Below the pieces are notes generated by a model, which had not been told where the DNA came from, ran no database searches, and was given only the letters and a program-made list of their open reading frames with translations. This document shows positions 34,491 to 47,200 of a stretch of DNA of 64,000 bases, in pieces; the first letter of the stretch is position 1; every line of letters begins with the position of its first letter. The stretch covers positions 17,188 to 81,187 of the forward strand of contig JBDIVS010000014.1 of NCBI GenBank assembly GCA_039794245.1, in the 5' to 3' direction. Made by a program: the position numbers and the translations under genes. Source of the DNA: DAITQM01 sp039794245. GTDB lineage: Bacteria > Pseudomonadota > Gammaproteobacteria > Xanthomonadales > Wenzhouxiangellaceae.

Positions 34491-35668
34491 TCCGCCGTCT
34501 CGGGATGGGCGGCGAGCGCCGCGCTGAGGGCCAGCACCAAACGCTCGATATCCGCCGCCGCGTGGCTCGCCGACAACGTGATCCGCAGGCGCGCGGTGCC
34601 TTCGGGAACGGTCGGCGGGCGCATTGCGCCCACCCAGAACCCGGTCCGCTCCAACGCCGCGGCCACCGCCATCGTGCGCGCCGCCGAACCGAGAACCACA
34701 GGTTGGATGGCGCTGGCCGAGACAGCGAGCGGCACTCCAGCTGCTTTAGCACAATCGACAAAATAGCCGATGTTGCGCCGCAATGTCCGCCGCCTTTCCG
34801 GTTCGTCGTGAATGATCCCAAGCGCAACGAGCGTCGCTGCGGCCAGCGCCGGCGGCGGCGCGGTGGTGTAAATCCACGGGCGCGCCGTCTGTTCGAGATG
34901 GTCGATCAACGGCCGCGGCCCGGCGACGAATGCCCCGGCCGTGCCGAATGCCTTGCCGAACGTACCGATCAACAGCGGCACCGCATCCTGCCCGAGGCCG
35001 GCCTCTTCCAGCGTGCCGCGGCCCGTCTTGCCCAGCACGCCGATGCCGTGCGCATCGTCGATCGCCAGCAAGGCGCCGGACTCGCCGGCCAGATCGGCCA
35101 GCGCGCAGACCGGCGCCTTATCGCCATCCATCGAGAACACACCGTCGCTCATGATCAGTAAAAGACCGCGGCGCGGCGCGGCCGCCATTCGCCGGGCGGC
35201 GTCCAGATCGCCATGCGGATAACGGCGGAAATCGGCGGCGCCAAGACGCGCCGCATCGAGCAGCGAGGCGTGATCGAGTTTATCGCCGAGCACGCAATCG
35301 CCGCGCTGCAAAAAAGCCTGGGCGACGGCGAGATTGGCCAGATACCCGCTGCCGAAGGTCAACGCCCGGTCGCGCCCGAGCCAGGCGGCCAGTTCCTGTT
35401 CGAGCGCTTCGTGCTCGGCAAAATTACCGCTCACCATACGCGCTGCGCCGCTGCCGGTGCCGGTCACCGCCGCCGCTTCGGCCAGCGCCGCGGCGAGCCT
35501 TGGATCGCCGGCCAGGCCGAGATAGTCATTGCTGGCAAAATCGAGCAGGCGGCGCCCGCTCACGGTCAGTTGCCGGCCGGTGCGCCCGGTGACCACCCGC
35601 CGCTCGCGCCATAACCCGGCGCCGCGGCGCGCCGCGGCAAACGCCGCAAGCCGTTCGTTCCATCCCAT
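34487..35668 (-). CDS. bioF: 8-amino-7-oxononanoate synthase
   Basis: PLP enzyme joining pimeloyl-ACP and alanine. FASNDYLGLAGDPRL, GSGAARMVSGN, the Asp in LLAIDDAHGIGVLG and the PLP lysine in GTFGKAFGTAGAF are visible. The start ATG at 35668 (393 residues, NERLAAFAAARRGAGLWRER) matches the family length; the open frame upstream is bioB antisense-frame shadow. 5 nt after bioB. Confidence 0.95.
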   Translation of the reverse strand: MGWNERLAAFAAARRGAGLWRERRVVTGRTGRQLTVSGRRLLDFASNDYLGLAGDPRLAAALAEAAAVTGTGSGAARMVSGNFAEHEALEQELAAWLGRDRALTFGSGYLANLAVAQAFLQRGDCVLGDKLDHASLLDAARLGAADFRRYPHGDLDAARRMAAAPRRGLLLIMSDGVFSMDGDKAPVCALADLAGESGALLAIDDAHGIGVLGKTGRGTLEEAGLGQDAVPLLIGTFGKAFGTAGAFVAGPRPLIDHLEQTARPWIYTTAPPPALAAATLVALGIIHDEPERRRTLRRNIGYFVDCAKAAGVPLAVSASAIQPVVLGSAARTMAVAAALERTGFWVGAMRPPTVPEGTARLRITLSASHAAADIERLVLALSAALAAHPETAE

Positions 35669-35673
35669 CGGGC

Positions 35674-36636
35674 TCAGGCTGCTGCCGGGCGGATGCCGAG
35701 GCGGGCGAACAACCGCCGGTCGGCACAGGTCGCCGGGTTGTCCGTGGTCAGCAGCGTCTCGCCGTAGAAAATCGAATTCGCTCCGGCATAAAAACACAGC
35801 GCCTGACATTCGTCGCTCATCTCCTTGCGCCCTGCCGACAGCCGGACCCGGGAGCGCGGCAGCATCAGGCGGGCGACGGCGATCGTGCGGATGAACTCGA
35901 TCGGATCGAGCGGCGGCGTTGCGGCGAGCGGCGTGCCGCTTACCCTAACGAGCAGATTGATCGGCACGCTCTCCGGGTGAACCTCGAGACCGGCCAGTTC
36001 GGCGAGCAGCGCCGCGCGGTCGGCCCGGCTTTCGCCCATGCCGACGATGCCGCCGCAGCACACTTTGAGCCCGGCGGCGCGGACGTGGGCGAGCGTTTCG
36101 AGGCGGTCCTGATAGGTCCGAGTGGTGATGATCGCGGTGTAATATTCCGGAGAGGTGTCGAGGTTGTGGTTGTAATAATCGAGACCGGCCGCTTTCAGGC
36201 GCGCCGCCTGCGGCGCGCTCAGCATGCCGAGCGTGACGCAGGCTTCGAGCCCCTCCTCGCGCACCGCGGCGATGTGCTCGATGACTTTGTCCAGATCCCG
36301 GTCGCTCGGCCGGCGCCACGCCGCGCCCATGCAGAAGCGGGTTGCCCCGGCCTGGCGCGCGGCGCGCGCCGCGGCGCGGACCTCGCTGGCCGGCAGCAGT
36401 TTTTCGCGGTTCAACCCGGTATCGTAGTGCACGCTTTGCGGGCAGTATTTGCAATCCTCTGGACAGGCGCCGGTCTTGATGCTGAGCAGCGTGCTGATCT
36501 GCACCTCGTTCGGGTCGAACACCGCCCGGTGTACCTCGTGCGCGGCGTGGAGCAGATCGTTGAACGGCCGTTCGAACAAGGTCTCGGCCTCGGCACAGGT
36601 CCAGTCATGGCGGGGCGTGGCGGCGGCGATCGGCAT
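35674..36636 (-). CDS. bioB: Biotin synthase
   Basis: Radical SAM enzyme inserting sulfur into dethiobiotin. TGACPEDCKYCPQS is the CxxxCxxC cluster for the radical 4Fe-4S; NHNLDTSPEYYTAIITTRTYQDRLETL and the C-terminal YAGANSIFYGETLLTTDNP are diagnostic. 320 residues. First gene of the operon, preceded by a BirA-type operator about 70 nt upstream of its ATG. Confidence 0.97.
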   Translation of the reverse strand: MPIAAATPRHDWTCAEAETLFERPFNDLLHAAHEVHRAVFDPNEVQISTLLSIKTGACPEDCKYCPQSVHYDTGLNREKLLPASEVRAAARAARQAGATRFCMGAAWRRPSDRDLDKVIEHIAAVREEGLEACVTLGMLSAPQAARLKAAGLDYYNHNLDTSPEYYTAIITTRTYQDRLETLAHVRAAGLKVCCGGIVGMGESRADRAALLAELAGLEVHPESVPINLLVRVSGTPLAATPPLDPIEFIRTIAVARLMLPRSRVRLSAGRKEMSDECQALCFYAGANSIFYGETLLTTDNPATCADRRLFARLGIRPAAA

Positions 36637-36704
36637 TGGAGGGCACCCGGTGTGAAAAGCGAGCGGATGGCGTGGCGTGCAGTATCGCGGCCGGCATCGC
36701 CTCT

Positions 36705-36734
36705 GTCAACCTGAAATGGCCATCTAAGGTTGAC
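36705..36734. promoter_or_regulatory. BirA-type biotin operator between bioB and comF
   Basis: The inverted repeat GTCAACC (36705-36711) and GGTTGAC (36728-36734) has a 16-nt spacer. That is the arrangement and spacing of the BirA operator in E. coli (TTGTAAACC-N16-GGTTTACAA), with C/G in place of the central A/T pair. It lies upstream of bioB and overlaps the earliest possible comF start, so it probably represses the bio operon when biotin is plentiful. Confidence 0.8.
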
Positions 36735-37428
36735 GAGTTGCCCGGTGCGCGCCCTGCTCGACTGGCTGCTGCCCAGAACCTGCCTGCTGTGCGGCGCGAA
36801 TGGCTGCGGCGGCCTAGATTTGTGTGACGGCTGCCGGCGCGAGCTGCCGTGGCTCGTCACCGCCTGCCCCCGGTGCGCCGAGCCGCTGCCCGCCGCCGCG
36901 TTGTGCGGGCCGTGCCAATTACACCCACCGCCGTTTCATGCGGCCGCGATGCCGCTGCGTTACGAAGCCGAAGTCGAACGGTTGGTGCAGGGATTCAAAT
37001 TCCACCGGCAGCTTGCCGCCGGCCGAACCCTGGCCCTATTACTCGCCGAGCACCTCGAAAGCGCCGCGCTGCCATTACCCGCGGCGCTGGTCCCGGTGCC
37101 CCTCAACCGCCGGCGGCATTACCGCCGCGGTTACAACCAGGCGGAGCTGATCGCCCGCATCCTTGGCCGGCGGTTCGGCCTGCCGGTCATCGCCGACCGG
37201 CTGTACCGCAGCCGCGCCACGACCCCGCAAAGCGAACTGGCCAAAAGCGCCCGCCGGCAAAACGTCAAAGGCGCCTTCGCCTGCCGCCCCGGCCCCTGGC
37301 CCGGCCGGCACATCGCCCTGATCGACGACGTCGTCACCACCGGCGCCACCGTCGCCGAATGCGCCAGGGTACTCAAACGCACCGGCGTCAAACACATCCA
37401 GGTCTGGGCCCTGGCCCGCACACCGTAG
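36730..37428 (+). CDS. comF: ComF family amidophosphoribosyltransferase-like protein
   Basis: DNA-uptake associated protein with an N-terminal zinc-finger (CLLCGANGCGGLDLCDGC, then CPRCAEPL and CGPCQ) and a C-terminal PRTase domain with loop IALIDDVVTTGATVAECARVL. RRRHYRRGYNQAELIA and RATTPQSELAKSARRQNVKGAF are family signatures. The first start is TTG 36730, but this lies in the BirA operator; GTG at 36745 is more likely. Divergent from bioB. Confidence 0.92.
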   Translation: MTSCPVRALLDWLLPRTCLLCGANGCGGLDLCDGCRRELPWLVTACPRCAEPLPAAALCGPCQLHPPPFHAAAMPLRYEAEVERLVQGFKFHRQLAAGRTLALLLAEHLESAALPLPAALVPVPLNRRRHYRRGYNQAELIARILGRRFGLPVIADRLYRSRATTPQSELAKSARRQNVKGAFACRPGPWPGRHIALIDDVVTTGATVAECARVLKRTGVKHIQVWALARTP

Positions 37429-37517
37429 CCACCACAAGCTGTTCGTTGCCGGGCCGCACAGCGGATCGCCGGATGGCGAGAAGGATACATGCCGGGAACG
37501 TAGCGATAGCGATGGTC

Positions 37518-38493
37518 TCAGGCATCCAATGGACTTAGAACACCCCGCCCGCCGCGATTCAGCACATGCATGTAAATCATCGTCGTCGCCACATCCTGAT
37601 GGCCGAGCAATTCCTGTACGGTGCGGATGTCGTAGCCGGATTCCAGCAGATGAGTGGCGAAGGAGTGGCGGAGCGTGTGCGGCGTGGCCGGTTTGGCGAT
37701 GCCGGCTTGTTTCACCGCGCGGCGCATGCCGCGCTGCACCCACTTCTCATCGATATGGTGGCGACGGATTTTCCCCGTGCGCGGATCGCCCGAGCGCCGT
37801 CGGGCCGGAAAGACATACTGCCAGCCCCATTCCCGCGCAGCATTCGGATATTTGCGTTCCAGCGCGAACGGCAAGTATACGTCGCCGAAACCCTCCGCGA
37901 GGTCGGCTTCGTGCAGCGTTTTGGCGGTTTCCAGCTGCGCCCGCAACGGCGGGACCAGACTTTGCGGCAGCATGGTCATGCGGTCATTCATCCCATTGCC
38001 GTCCCGCACGGTGATTTCGTGGCGCGAAAAGTCCAAATCCTTGACCCGGAGCCGGACGCCTTCCATCAGACGCATTCCGGTGCCATAGAGCAAACGCGCC
38101 ACCAGCGCCGGCGTCCCGGACATACCTTCCAGAACCTGAACCACCTCCGAACGCGACAAGACCACCGGCTGCCGGCCGGGCTGCTTGGCCCATGTCACGT
38201 CCTGCAGCCAGGGCAAGTCGATATCGAGCACCTGCTTATACAGAAACAAAATCGCCGCCAGCGCCTGATTCTGAGTCGAAGCCGCCACCTTGCCCTGGAC
38301 TGCCAAATGGGACAAAAACGCCTCAACCTCGGGTGCCCCCATGACCGCGGGATGGCGTTTGCCGTGGTACAGTATGAATCGCTTGACCCAGTCGCTATAG
38401 GCTTTCTCGGTGCTGAAACTTGTAGTGCCGAGCGTAGATTCGGGCGCGAAGCTGGTCGAGCAGCTTCGGGGGTTTTTTGTTATCTATAAACAT
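37518..38493 (-). pseudogene. intI: Integron integrase, frameshifted near the N-terminus
   Basis: Tyrosine recombinase of integrons. From 38342 downwards the protein is intact: catalytic Arg in YGTGMRLMEGVRL, the IntI-specific insert LERKYPNAAREWGWQYVFPA, HTLRHSFATHLLESGYDIRT (HxxR) and the Tyr in TTMIYMHVLNRGGRG. The N-terminus starts at ATG 38493 (KPPKLLDQLRARIYARHY), then shifts frame around 38419-38423. Removing one A restores FSTEKAYSDWVKRFILYHGK. The single-base insertion either inactivates the gene or is a sequencing error. It faces away from the cassettes, as in all integrons. Confidence 0.9.
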
Positions 38494-38608
38494 GGATATT
38501 GATTGTATATCATTGAATTCAAGGTAGTTTTTGATGAATGCGTATAATTAATTGTAATTAGGCGGCAAAGGAAGACAGTCACATCCCATCCATCCAAGGG
38601 GTAGAGCC
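38494..38608 (+). promoter_or_regulatory. Integron platform: candidate cassette promoter and attI
   Basis: AT-rich gap between the divergent intI start and the first cassette gene. TATAAT at 38543-38548 is a good -10 for rightward transcription, but no strong -35 at normal spacing is visible. ATTAGGC at 38557-38563 resembles the GTTRRRY core with one mismatch and may be the attI crossover. An attI site is expected here on position alone. Confidence 0.4.
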
Positions 38609-39016
38609 ATGAATACTGAACTTCTGTACTTGACGCTCGTCACCGTCTTTACCGCGGTGCTGTGGGTTCCGTACATCCTGAACCGGTTTTCTGTCTGGGG
38701 CTTATCCGACACCGTCGGGTACCCCACCAATCCCAAGCCTCAGTCGTCTTGGGCAGTTCGCCTGCTAAAAGCTCATGCCAATGCCGTCGAGAACCTGGTG
38801 ATCTTTGCAGCTTTGGTCTTGATCGCGCAATCCGCCGGCATCAGCAACTCTGTTACCGCAAGTGCATGCATTGTGTATTTCTGGGCCCGGGTTGTACATG
38901 CAATTGCGTACACTGCAGCGATTCCCTGGCTCCGCACGTTGGCTTTCGCTACTGGGTTTTTCGCACAAATTGCAGTGGCGTGGCAGTTATTTGCTTCAAC
39001 GCAGGTTACCGCCTAA
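38609..39016 (+). CDS. MAPEG family membrane protein (first integron cassette)
   Basis: 135-residue four-helix membrane protein of the MAPEG group (relatives of microsomal glutathione transferases). RLLKAHANAVENLVIFAALVLIAQ and FWARVVHAIAYTAAIPWLRTLAFATGF carry the conserved His/Asn/Glu and Arg residues. The stop codon TAA lies inside the R'' box of the attC that follows, a common cassette arrangement. AAGGGG precedes the ATG. Codon use is less GC-rich than the chromosome to the left. Confidence 0.87.
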   Translation: MNTELLYLTLVTVFTAVLWVPYILNRFSVWGLSDTVGYPTNPKPQSSWAVRLLKAHANAVENLVIFAALVLIAQSAGISNSVTASACIVYFWARVVHAIAYTAAIPWLRTLAFATGFFAQIAVAWQLFASTQVTA

Positions 39017-39065
39017 CAATTCATTCAAGCCGAACCCGCTTCGCGGGTCGGCTTAATTCAGACGT
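39011..39065 (+). repeat. attC of the MAPEG cassette, interrupted by a group II intron
   Basis: GCCTAAC (39011-39017) is the R'' box. TCAAGCCGAACCCGC pairs with GCGGGTCGGCTT around TTC, followed by AATTCAGACGT. The site is then broken by the intron. The missing end reappears at 61,100 as TAGAC, which joins to GT at 39,064-39,065 to rebuild a consensus GTTAGAC crossover box. Confidence 0.88.
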
Positions 39066-39189
39066 GTGTGCCGGGCATGGCACGAAGCTAGAGAGGTGGA
39101 AGTCCTCTCAGCAGGTATTCGCAGAGCCGAAGGTTAGGAAAAGGGCAAGGGCGTCATCGTGAGGTGGGGTCTGGAGGAAGTCCAATCCA
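39066..39189 (+). mobile_element. 5' end of an attC-inserted group II intron (copy 1)
   Basis: Begins GTGTGCCGGGCATGGCACG and continues through a conserved domain I leader. It is identical over all 124 nt to 63,877-64,000. It starts exactly inside the attC core, as group II introns of the attC-targeting class C type do. The remainder of this copy is missing or displaced; the matching RT 3' half and intron 3' end are at 60,354-61,099. Confidence 0.85.
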
Positions 39190-39321
39190 AAGTGGCGGGG
39201 CGACGAATAGGAACTGGATATGAGGTGTGACGTAGGCGGGGCCAGTGGGCGGCCTGGGCACGACCTCGACTGGCGGACATGAATCCGCCTTCATGACTGA
39301 CACGAATCGGACACCCTCGTA
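39190..39321 (+). other. Junction and leader region upstream of the helicase gene
   Basis: This stretch is either further intron domain I sequence or the left edge of the defence island; the second intron copy is cut by the window before it can be compared. It contains a tiny frame, ATG 39293 to TGA 39325 (MTDTNRTPSY), whose stop overlaps the helicase TTG start. No clear promoter is visible. Confidence 0.35.
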
Positions 39322-42930
<3,609 letters not shown>

Positions 42931-42975
42931 CGCGAGGTCTTCTCGATTTCGGGAGGAGCTGGCAATACTCGCAAC

Positions 42976-42990
42976 GTATGATTATCATAC
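42976..42990. promoter_or_regulatory. Perfect palindrome GTATGATTATCATAC before the DUF4143 gene
   Basis: A 15-nt inverted repeat with 7-nt arms sits 4 nt upstream of the GTG start at 42995. It could be an operator for self-repression or part of a local promoter. It suggests the ATPase gene carries its own control within the island. Confidence 0.55.
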
Positions 42991-42994
42991 CGAC

Positions 42995-44239
42995 GTGGAA
43001 TCGACAATCTCCCCGCCCCTGCTTTCGCGTGCGGCCCGCCGCTCCCTGGACGCGGCCCTGCGGGTCATGCCGGTGGTCATCGTGCTCGGCGCGCGCCAGA
43101 CGGGCAAGACGACACTCGTCCGTTCCCATCCGGGGCTGGGGGCGCGCCCCTACTTCACTCTCGACGACCTGAGCGTCCGGCTCCAGGCCGAAGCCGATCC
43201 CGAGGCTCTGGTGTCGCGCGCACCCACGCTCGTTCTCGACGAAGTGCAGCGTGCGGGGGACCTGCTCATCGCCGTCAAGCGCGCGGTGGATCGCGATCGG
43301 CCCCGCCGGCCGGGTCGCTTCGTGCTGACCGGGTCCGCGAATCTGCTCATGATGAAGCGGATCGGCGAAACGCTGGCGGGTCGCGCCTCCTACGTCACCC
43401 TGTGGCCGATGACGGTGGGCGAACTCACCGGGTCCGCGCGCACCGGCCTCTGGAGCGAGCTGCTCTCGGCGCCCGGGTCGAAGTGGCGTGACGTAATCGA
43501 GGGAACGGAGCGCGCCCGGGCTGACTGGCAGGAGGCCGTGCTCCGCGGCGGCTTCCCCGTGCCGGCCCATGATCTGACGGGAGACAAGGAACGCGCACTC
43601 TGGTTCGCCGGCTACCTGCAGACGTATCTCGAGCGTGACCTCCCGGAGCTGCGCGCCGTGGAGAACCTGGCGGACTTCCGCCGGCTCGCGCAGGCCGCCT
43701 GCCTGCGTCTGGGATCGCTCCTGAACCAGGCCGAACTTGGCCGCGACGTGGGACTCAGCCAGCCCCAGGTGCACCGGTTCCTGAACGTGCTCGAAGCCAG
43801 CTTTCTCGCCGTCCGCCTGCCCGCCTACGCCGTCAACCGCACCAGGCGGCTCATCAAGGCCCCCAAGGTGTACTGGTGCGACACGGCGTTCGCGCTCCAC
43901 TTGAGCGGGGAGTCCAGGCCGCGCGGTGCTCACCTCGAGAATCTCGTGCTGCTCGATTTGCTCGCCTGGCGCGACCTGGAGGTGCCGCGGCCGGAAGTGC
44001 TGTACTGGCGAACGGCCGATGGCGCAGAGGTGGACTTCGTCATCGATACGGGGAAGCGCCTCTTGCCCATCGAGGTCAAGACCTCCGCACGCGCGCTGCC
44101 CGCGGATGCGAAAGGGCTCGAGACGTTCCTCGACGAGTACGGCAAGCGCAGCGATGGCGGGCTGCTGCTCTATGGCGGCGATGAGGTCTTTCCCCTGACC
44201 CGCCGGGTCCTGGCAGCCCCGTGGTGGAGGGTTCTGTGA
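42995..44239 (+). CDS. AAA ATPase with DUF4143 domain
   Basis: 414 residues. N-terminal AAA_14 ATPase (LGARQTGKTTLVRSHPGLG, then LVLDEVQRAGDLLIAVK and FVLTGSANLL) is followed by a C-terminal DUF4143 region (YLERDLPELRAVENLADFRRL, EVLYWRTADGAEVDFVIDTG, LLPIEVKTS) resembling a nuclease fold with the D...ExK pattern. The function of this very common, mobile family is unknown. GTG start. It overlaps the methyltransferase by GTGA. It may be a passenger in the defence operon, since related loci often lack it and it has its own palindrome. Confidence 0.88.
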   Translation: MESTISPPLLSRAARRSLDAALRVMPVVIVLGARQTGKTTLVRSHPGLGARPYFTLDDLSVRLQAEADPEALVSRAPTLVLDEVQRAGDLLIAVKRAVDRDRPRRPGRFVLTGSANLLMMKRIGETLAGRASYVTLWPMTVGELTGSARTGLWSELLSAPGSKWRDVIEGTERARADWQEAVLRGGFPVPAHDLTGDKERALWFAGYLQTYLERDLPELRAVENLADFRRLAQAACLRLGSLLNQAELGRDVGLSQPQVHRFLNVLEASFLAVRLPAYAVNRTRRLIKAPKVYWCDTAFALHLSGESRPRGAHLENLVLLDLLAWRDLEVPRPEVLYWRTADGAEVDFVIDTGKRLLPIEVKTSARALPADAKGLETFLDEYGKRSDGGLLLYGGDEVFPLTRRVLAAPWWRVL

Positions 44240-47200
44240 CGAAGAAACTCATCGAAGTCGCCCTCCCGCTCGAAGCCATCAACAAGGCCAGCGCGCGCGA
44301 GAAGTCCATCCGCCACGGGCACCCGAGCACGCTGCACCTGTGGTGGTCGCGGAAGCCGACGGCGACGGCGCGGGCGGTGATTTTTGCGCAGATGGTGGAC
44401 GATCCCTCGGCGCATCCCGACATTTTCAAAACAGAAGAAGCGCAGGAGGAGGAACGCCAGCGGCTCTTCCGCATCATCGAGGACCTGGTGAAGTGGGAGA
44501 ATACGACCAACGAGACGGTGTTGCAGGCGGCGCGCGACGAGATCTGGGCGAGCTGGCGGCGCACCTGCGCCGAGAACGCCGATCATCCGCGGGCAAAGGA
44601 ATTGTTCGACCCAAACAAGCTCCCCGCTTTTCACGACCCCTTCGCCGGCGGTGGCGCGCTGCCGCTGGAGGCGCAGCGGCTGGGGCTTGAGAGCTACGCC
44701 AGCGATCTCAACCCGGTGGCGGTGCTGATCAACAAGGCGATGATCGAGATCCCGCCGCGGTTTGCCGGGCTGCCGCCCGTCAATCCAGAAAGTAGGAAAC
44801 AGGAAATAGGAAATAGGGGGAGCGATGCACTTCAAGGAACTCATCGTCTGGCAGAAAGCGATGGAAGCGGCACGGGAGGTTTATCTCCTGGTGCCGATGC
44901 TCCCGAGGGAGGAGACCTATGGGATGCGCTCGCAGATGACACGGGCGGCGGTCTCAGTGCCGTCGAACATCGCCGAGGGATGGGCGCGGGAGTCGGACAA
45001 GGAGAAGGCACAGTTCCTGGCGATCGCGCAGGGCTCACTGGCGGAGCTGGACACGCAACTCAGCCTTTGCGAACAGATCGGCTGGTTCACGGAGAAGGAG
45101 ACGGCCCGCTTGCGCAGCACGATGGTCGAGGTCGGCAAGATTCTGACCACCATGCGCAAGAACCGGCGCTGAAGACCGCCTCGCCGACTTCCTACTTGCT
45201 ATTTCCTACTTCCTACCGCGGGGCCGAAGGCCTCGCGGCGGACGTGCGCCACTACGGCCAGTGGATGCGCGACGAGGCCGAGAAGCGCATCGGCCACCTC
45301 TACCCGAAGGTAGGCGCATGGTACGAGCCGAGGTCAAGGCGGTATTTTGGAGAGGATGAGGTCAGGCGATGGAAGGAGATTGAAAATAGGAAGCAGGAAA
45401 TAGGAAATAGGAAGCAGGAAATAGGAAATAGGAAGGAGGAGATAGAAAATAGCGATGATGCGAGTGAGTTGGCGGATACTGCACGGAGCTGCGGCCACGA
45501 CTCTATTTCCTATTTCCTATCTTCTATTTCCTGCAAGAAGGAGATAGAAAATAGCGAAGATGCGATTGAGTTGGCGGAAACTGCACGGAGCTGCGGCTAC
45601 GACTCTATTTCCTATTTCCTATCTTCTATTTCCTACAAGAAGCTCACCGTGATCGCCTGGCTCTGGGCGCGCACGGTGAAGAGCCCGAACCCGGCCTTCG
45701 CCAGGGTGGACGTGCCGCTCGCCTCGACCTTCATGCTCTCCACCAAGGCGGGCAAGGAGGCGTATGTCGAGCCGGTGATAGAAAATAGGAAGCAGGAAAT
45801 AGGAAATAGAAAGCAGGAAGTAGAAAGTAGGAAGCAGGGGGTAGGAAGTAGTGGCGACTGTGCTACTTCCTATTTCCTACCTCCTACTTCCTACTACCGC
45901 TTCACGGTGAAGGTGGGGAAGCCGAAGGATGCGGAAGCGGCGAAGCGCGGCACCAAGCTCTCGCGCGGCGCGAACTTCGAGTGCCTGATGTCAGGGACGC
46001 CGATCGCTCCGCAGTACATCAAGGACGAAGGCAAGGCCGGGCGCATGGGCGCGCGGCTGATGGCTGTCGTCGCAGAGGGTGATCGCGGGCGCGTGTATCT
46101 CGCGCCGACGCAAGAGCACGAGGCGGCGGCGCTCAAGGCGAAGCCGGAGTGGAAGCCGGAGACGCCGCTGCCAGCAGACATGCGCTCGCACTGGACTCCG
46201 CCCTACGGCCTGACGACCTACGGCGACCTCTTCACCCCCCGCCAGCTCGTGGCGCTGACGACCTTCTCCGACCTGGCGCAGGAAGCGCGCGAGCGGGTGC
46301 AGCGCGACGCCCTCGCCGCCGGCCTCCCCGCCGACCCCAAGCCCCTCCGCGACGGTGGCACCGGCGCCACCGCCTACGCCGAGGCGGTGGGGGTGTATTT
46401 GGCGTGCGGCATCAGCCGAGCTGCCGACTATTGGAACGCGATCGCAACTTGGGAGCCGGGTGGCGGCTTTGTCGCCCATGCGTTCAGACGCCAAGCGATC
46501 CCGATGGTATGGGGCTTCGCAGAGTCGAGCCCGTTCTCAGACAGCGGGGGCAACTGGGCGGCAACATGCATGGAGTGGGTGGAGCGGGTGATTGAAGCCT
46601 TCGTGCCTGGCAACGATGGACATGCATCGCAAGAGGACGCTCAGTCACAAGTGGTGACCGTCGACAAGCTCGTCTCTACCGACCCGCCTTATTACGACAA
46701 TATCGGCTACGCTGACCTGTCGGATTTCTTCTATGCCTGGTTGCGCCGCTCGCTGCGGCCCATCTTCCCCGACCTTTTCGCCACGCTCGCCGTGCCCAAG
46801 GCCGAGGAACTGGTCGCCACGCCTTACCGCCACGGCAGCAAGGAGAAGGCGGAGACTTTCTTCCTCGACGGCATGACGCAGGCCATGCACCGCCTAGCAG
46901 AGCAGGCGCATCCGGCCTTCCCGGTCACCATCTACTACGCCTTCAAGCAGTCTGAGAGCGACGACGATGAAGGAACGGCAAGTACCGGCTGGGACACCTT
47001 TCTCGCTGCGGTCATCGAGGCCGGCTTCGCCATCAGTGGCACCTGGCCCATGCGCACGGAGCGCGGCGCACGCTCAAGCGGTATCGGCACCAACGCCCTC
47101 GCCTCCAGCATCGTCCTCGTCTGCCGTCCGCGCCCCGCCTCCGCCCCCACCGCCACGCGCCGCGAGTTCGTCGCCGCCCTCAAGGCCGAACTGCCCGTGG

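Noticed and set aside
38609..39016. MAPEG gene as a chromosomal gene unrelated to the integron
   Set aside because: Its stop codon lies in a consensus attC R'' box and it sits directly opposite intI, so it is a cassette gene.
42995..44239. DUF4143 ATPase as an essential component of the defence system
   Set aside because: It has separate control sequence, a second decayed copy elsewhere and a family distribution far wider than defence loci; treated as a likely passenger.
44787..45896. Repetitive GGAAATAGG stretches as a possible CRISPR array for the type III-like genes
   Set aside because: The repeats are short, irregular, back-to-back and arranged as inverted arms of hairpins inside an open coding frame; there are no unique spacers of constant length.
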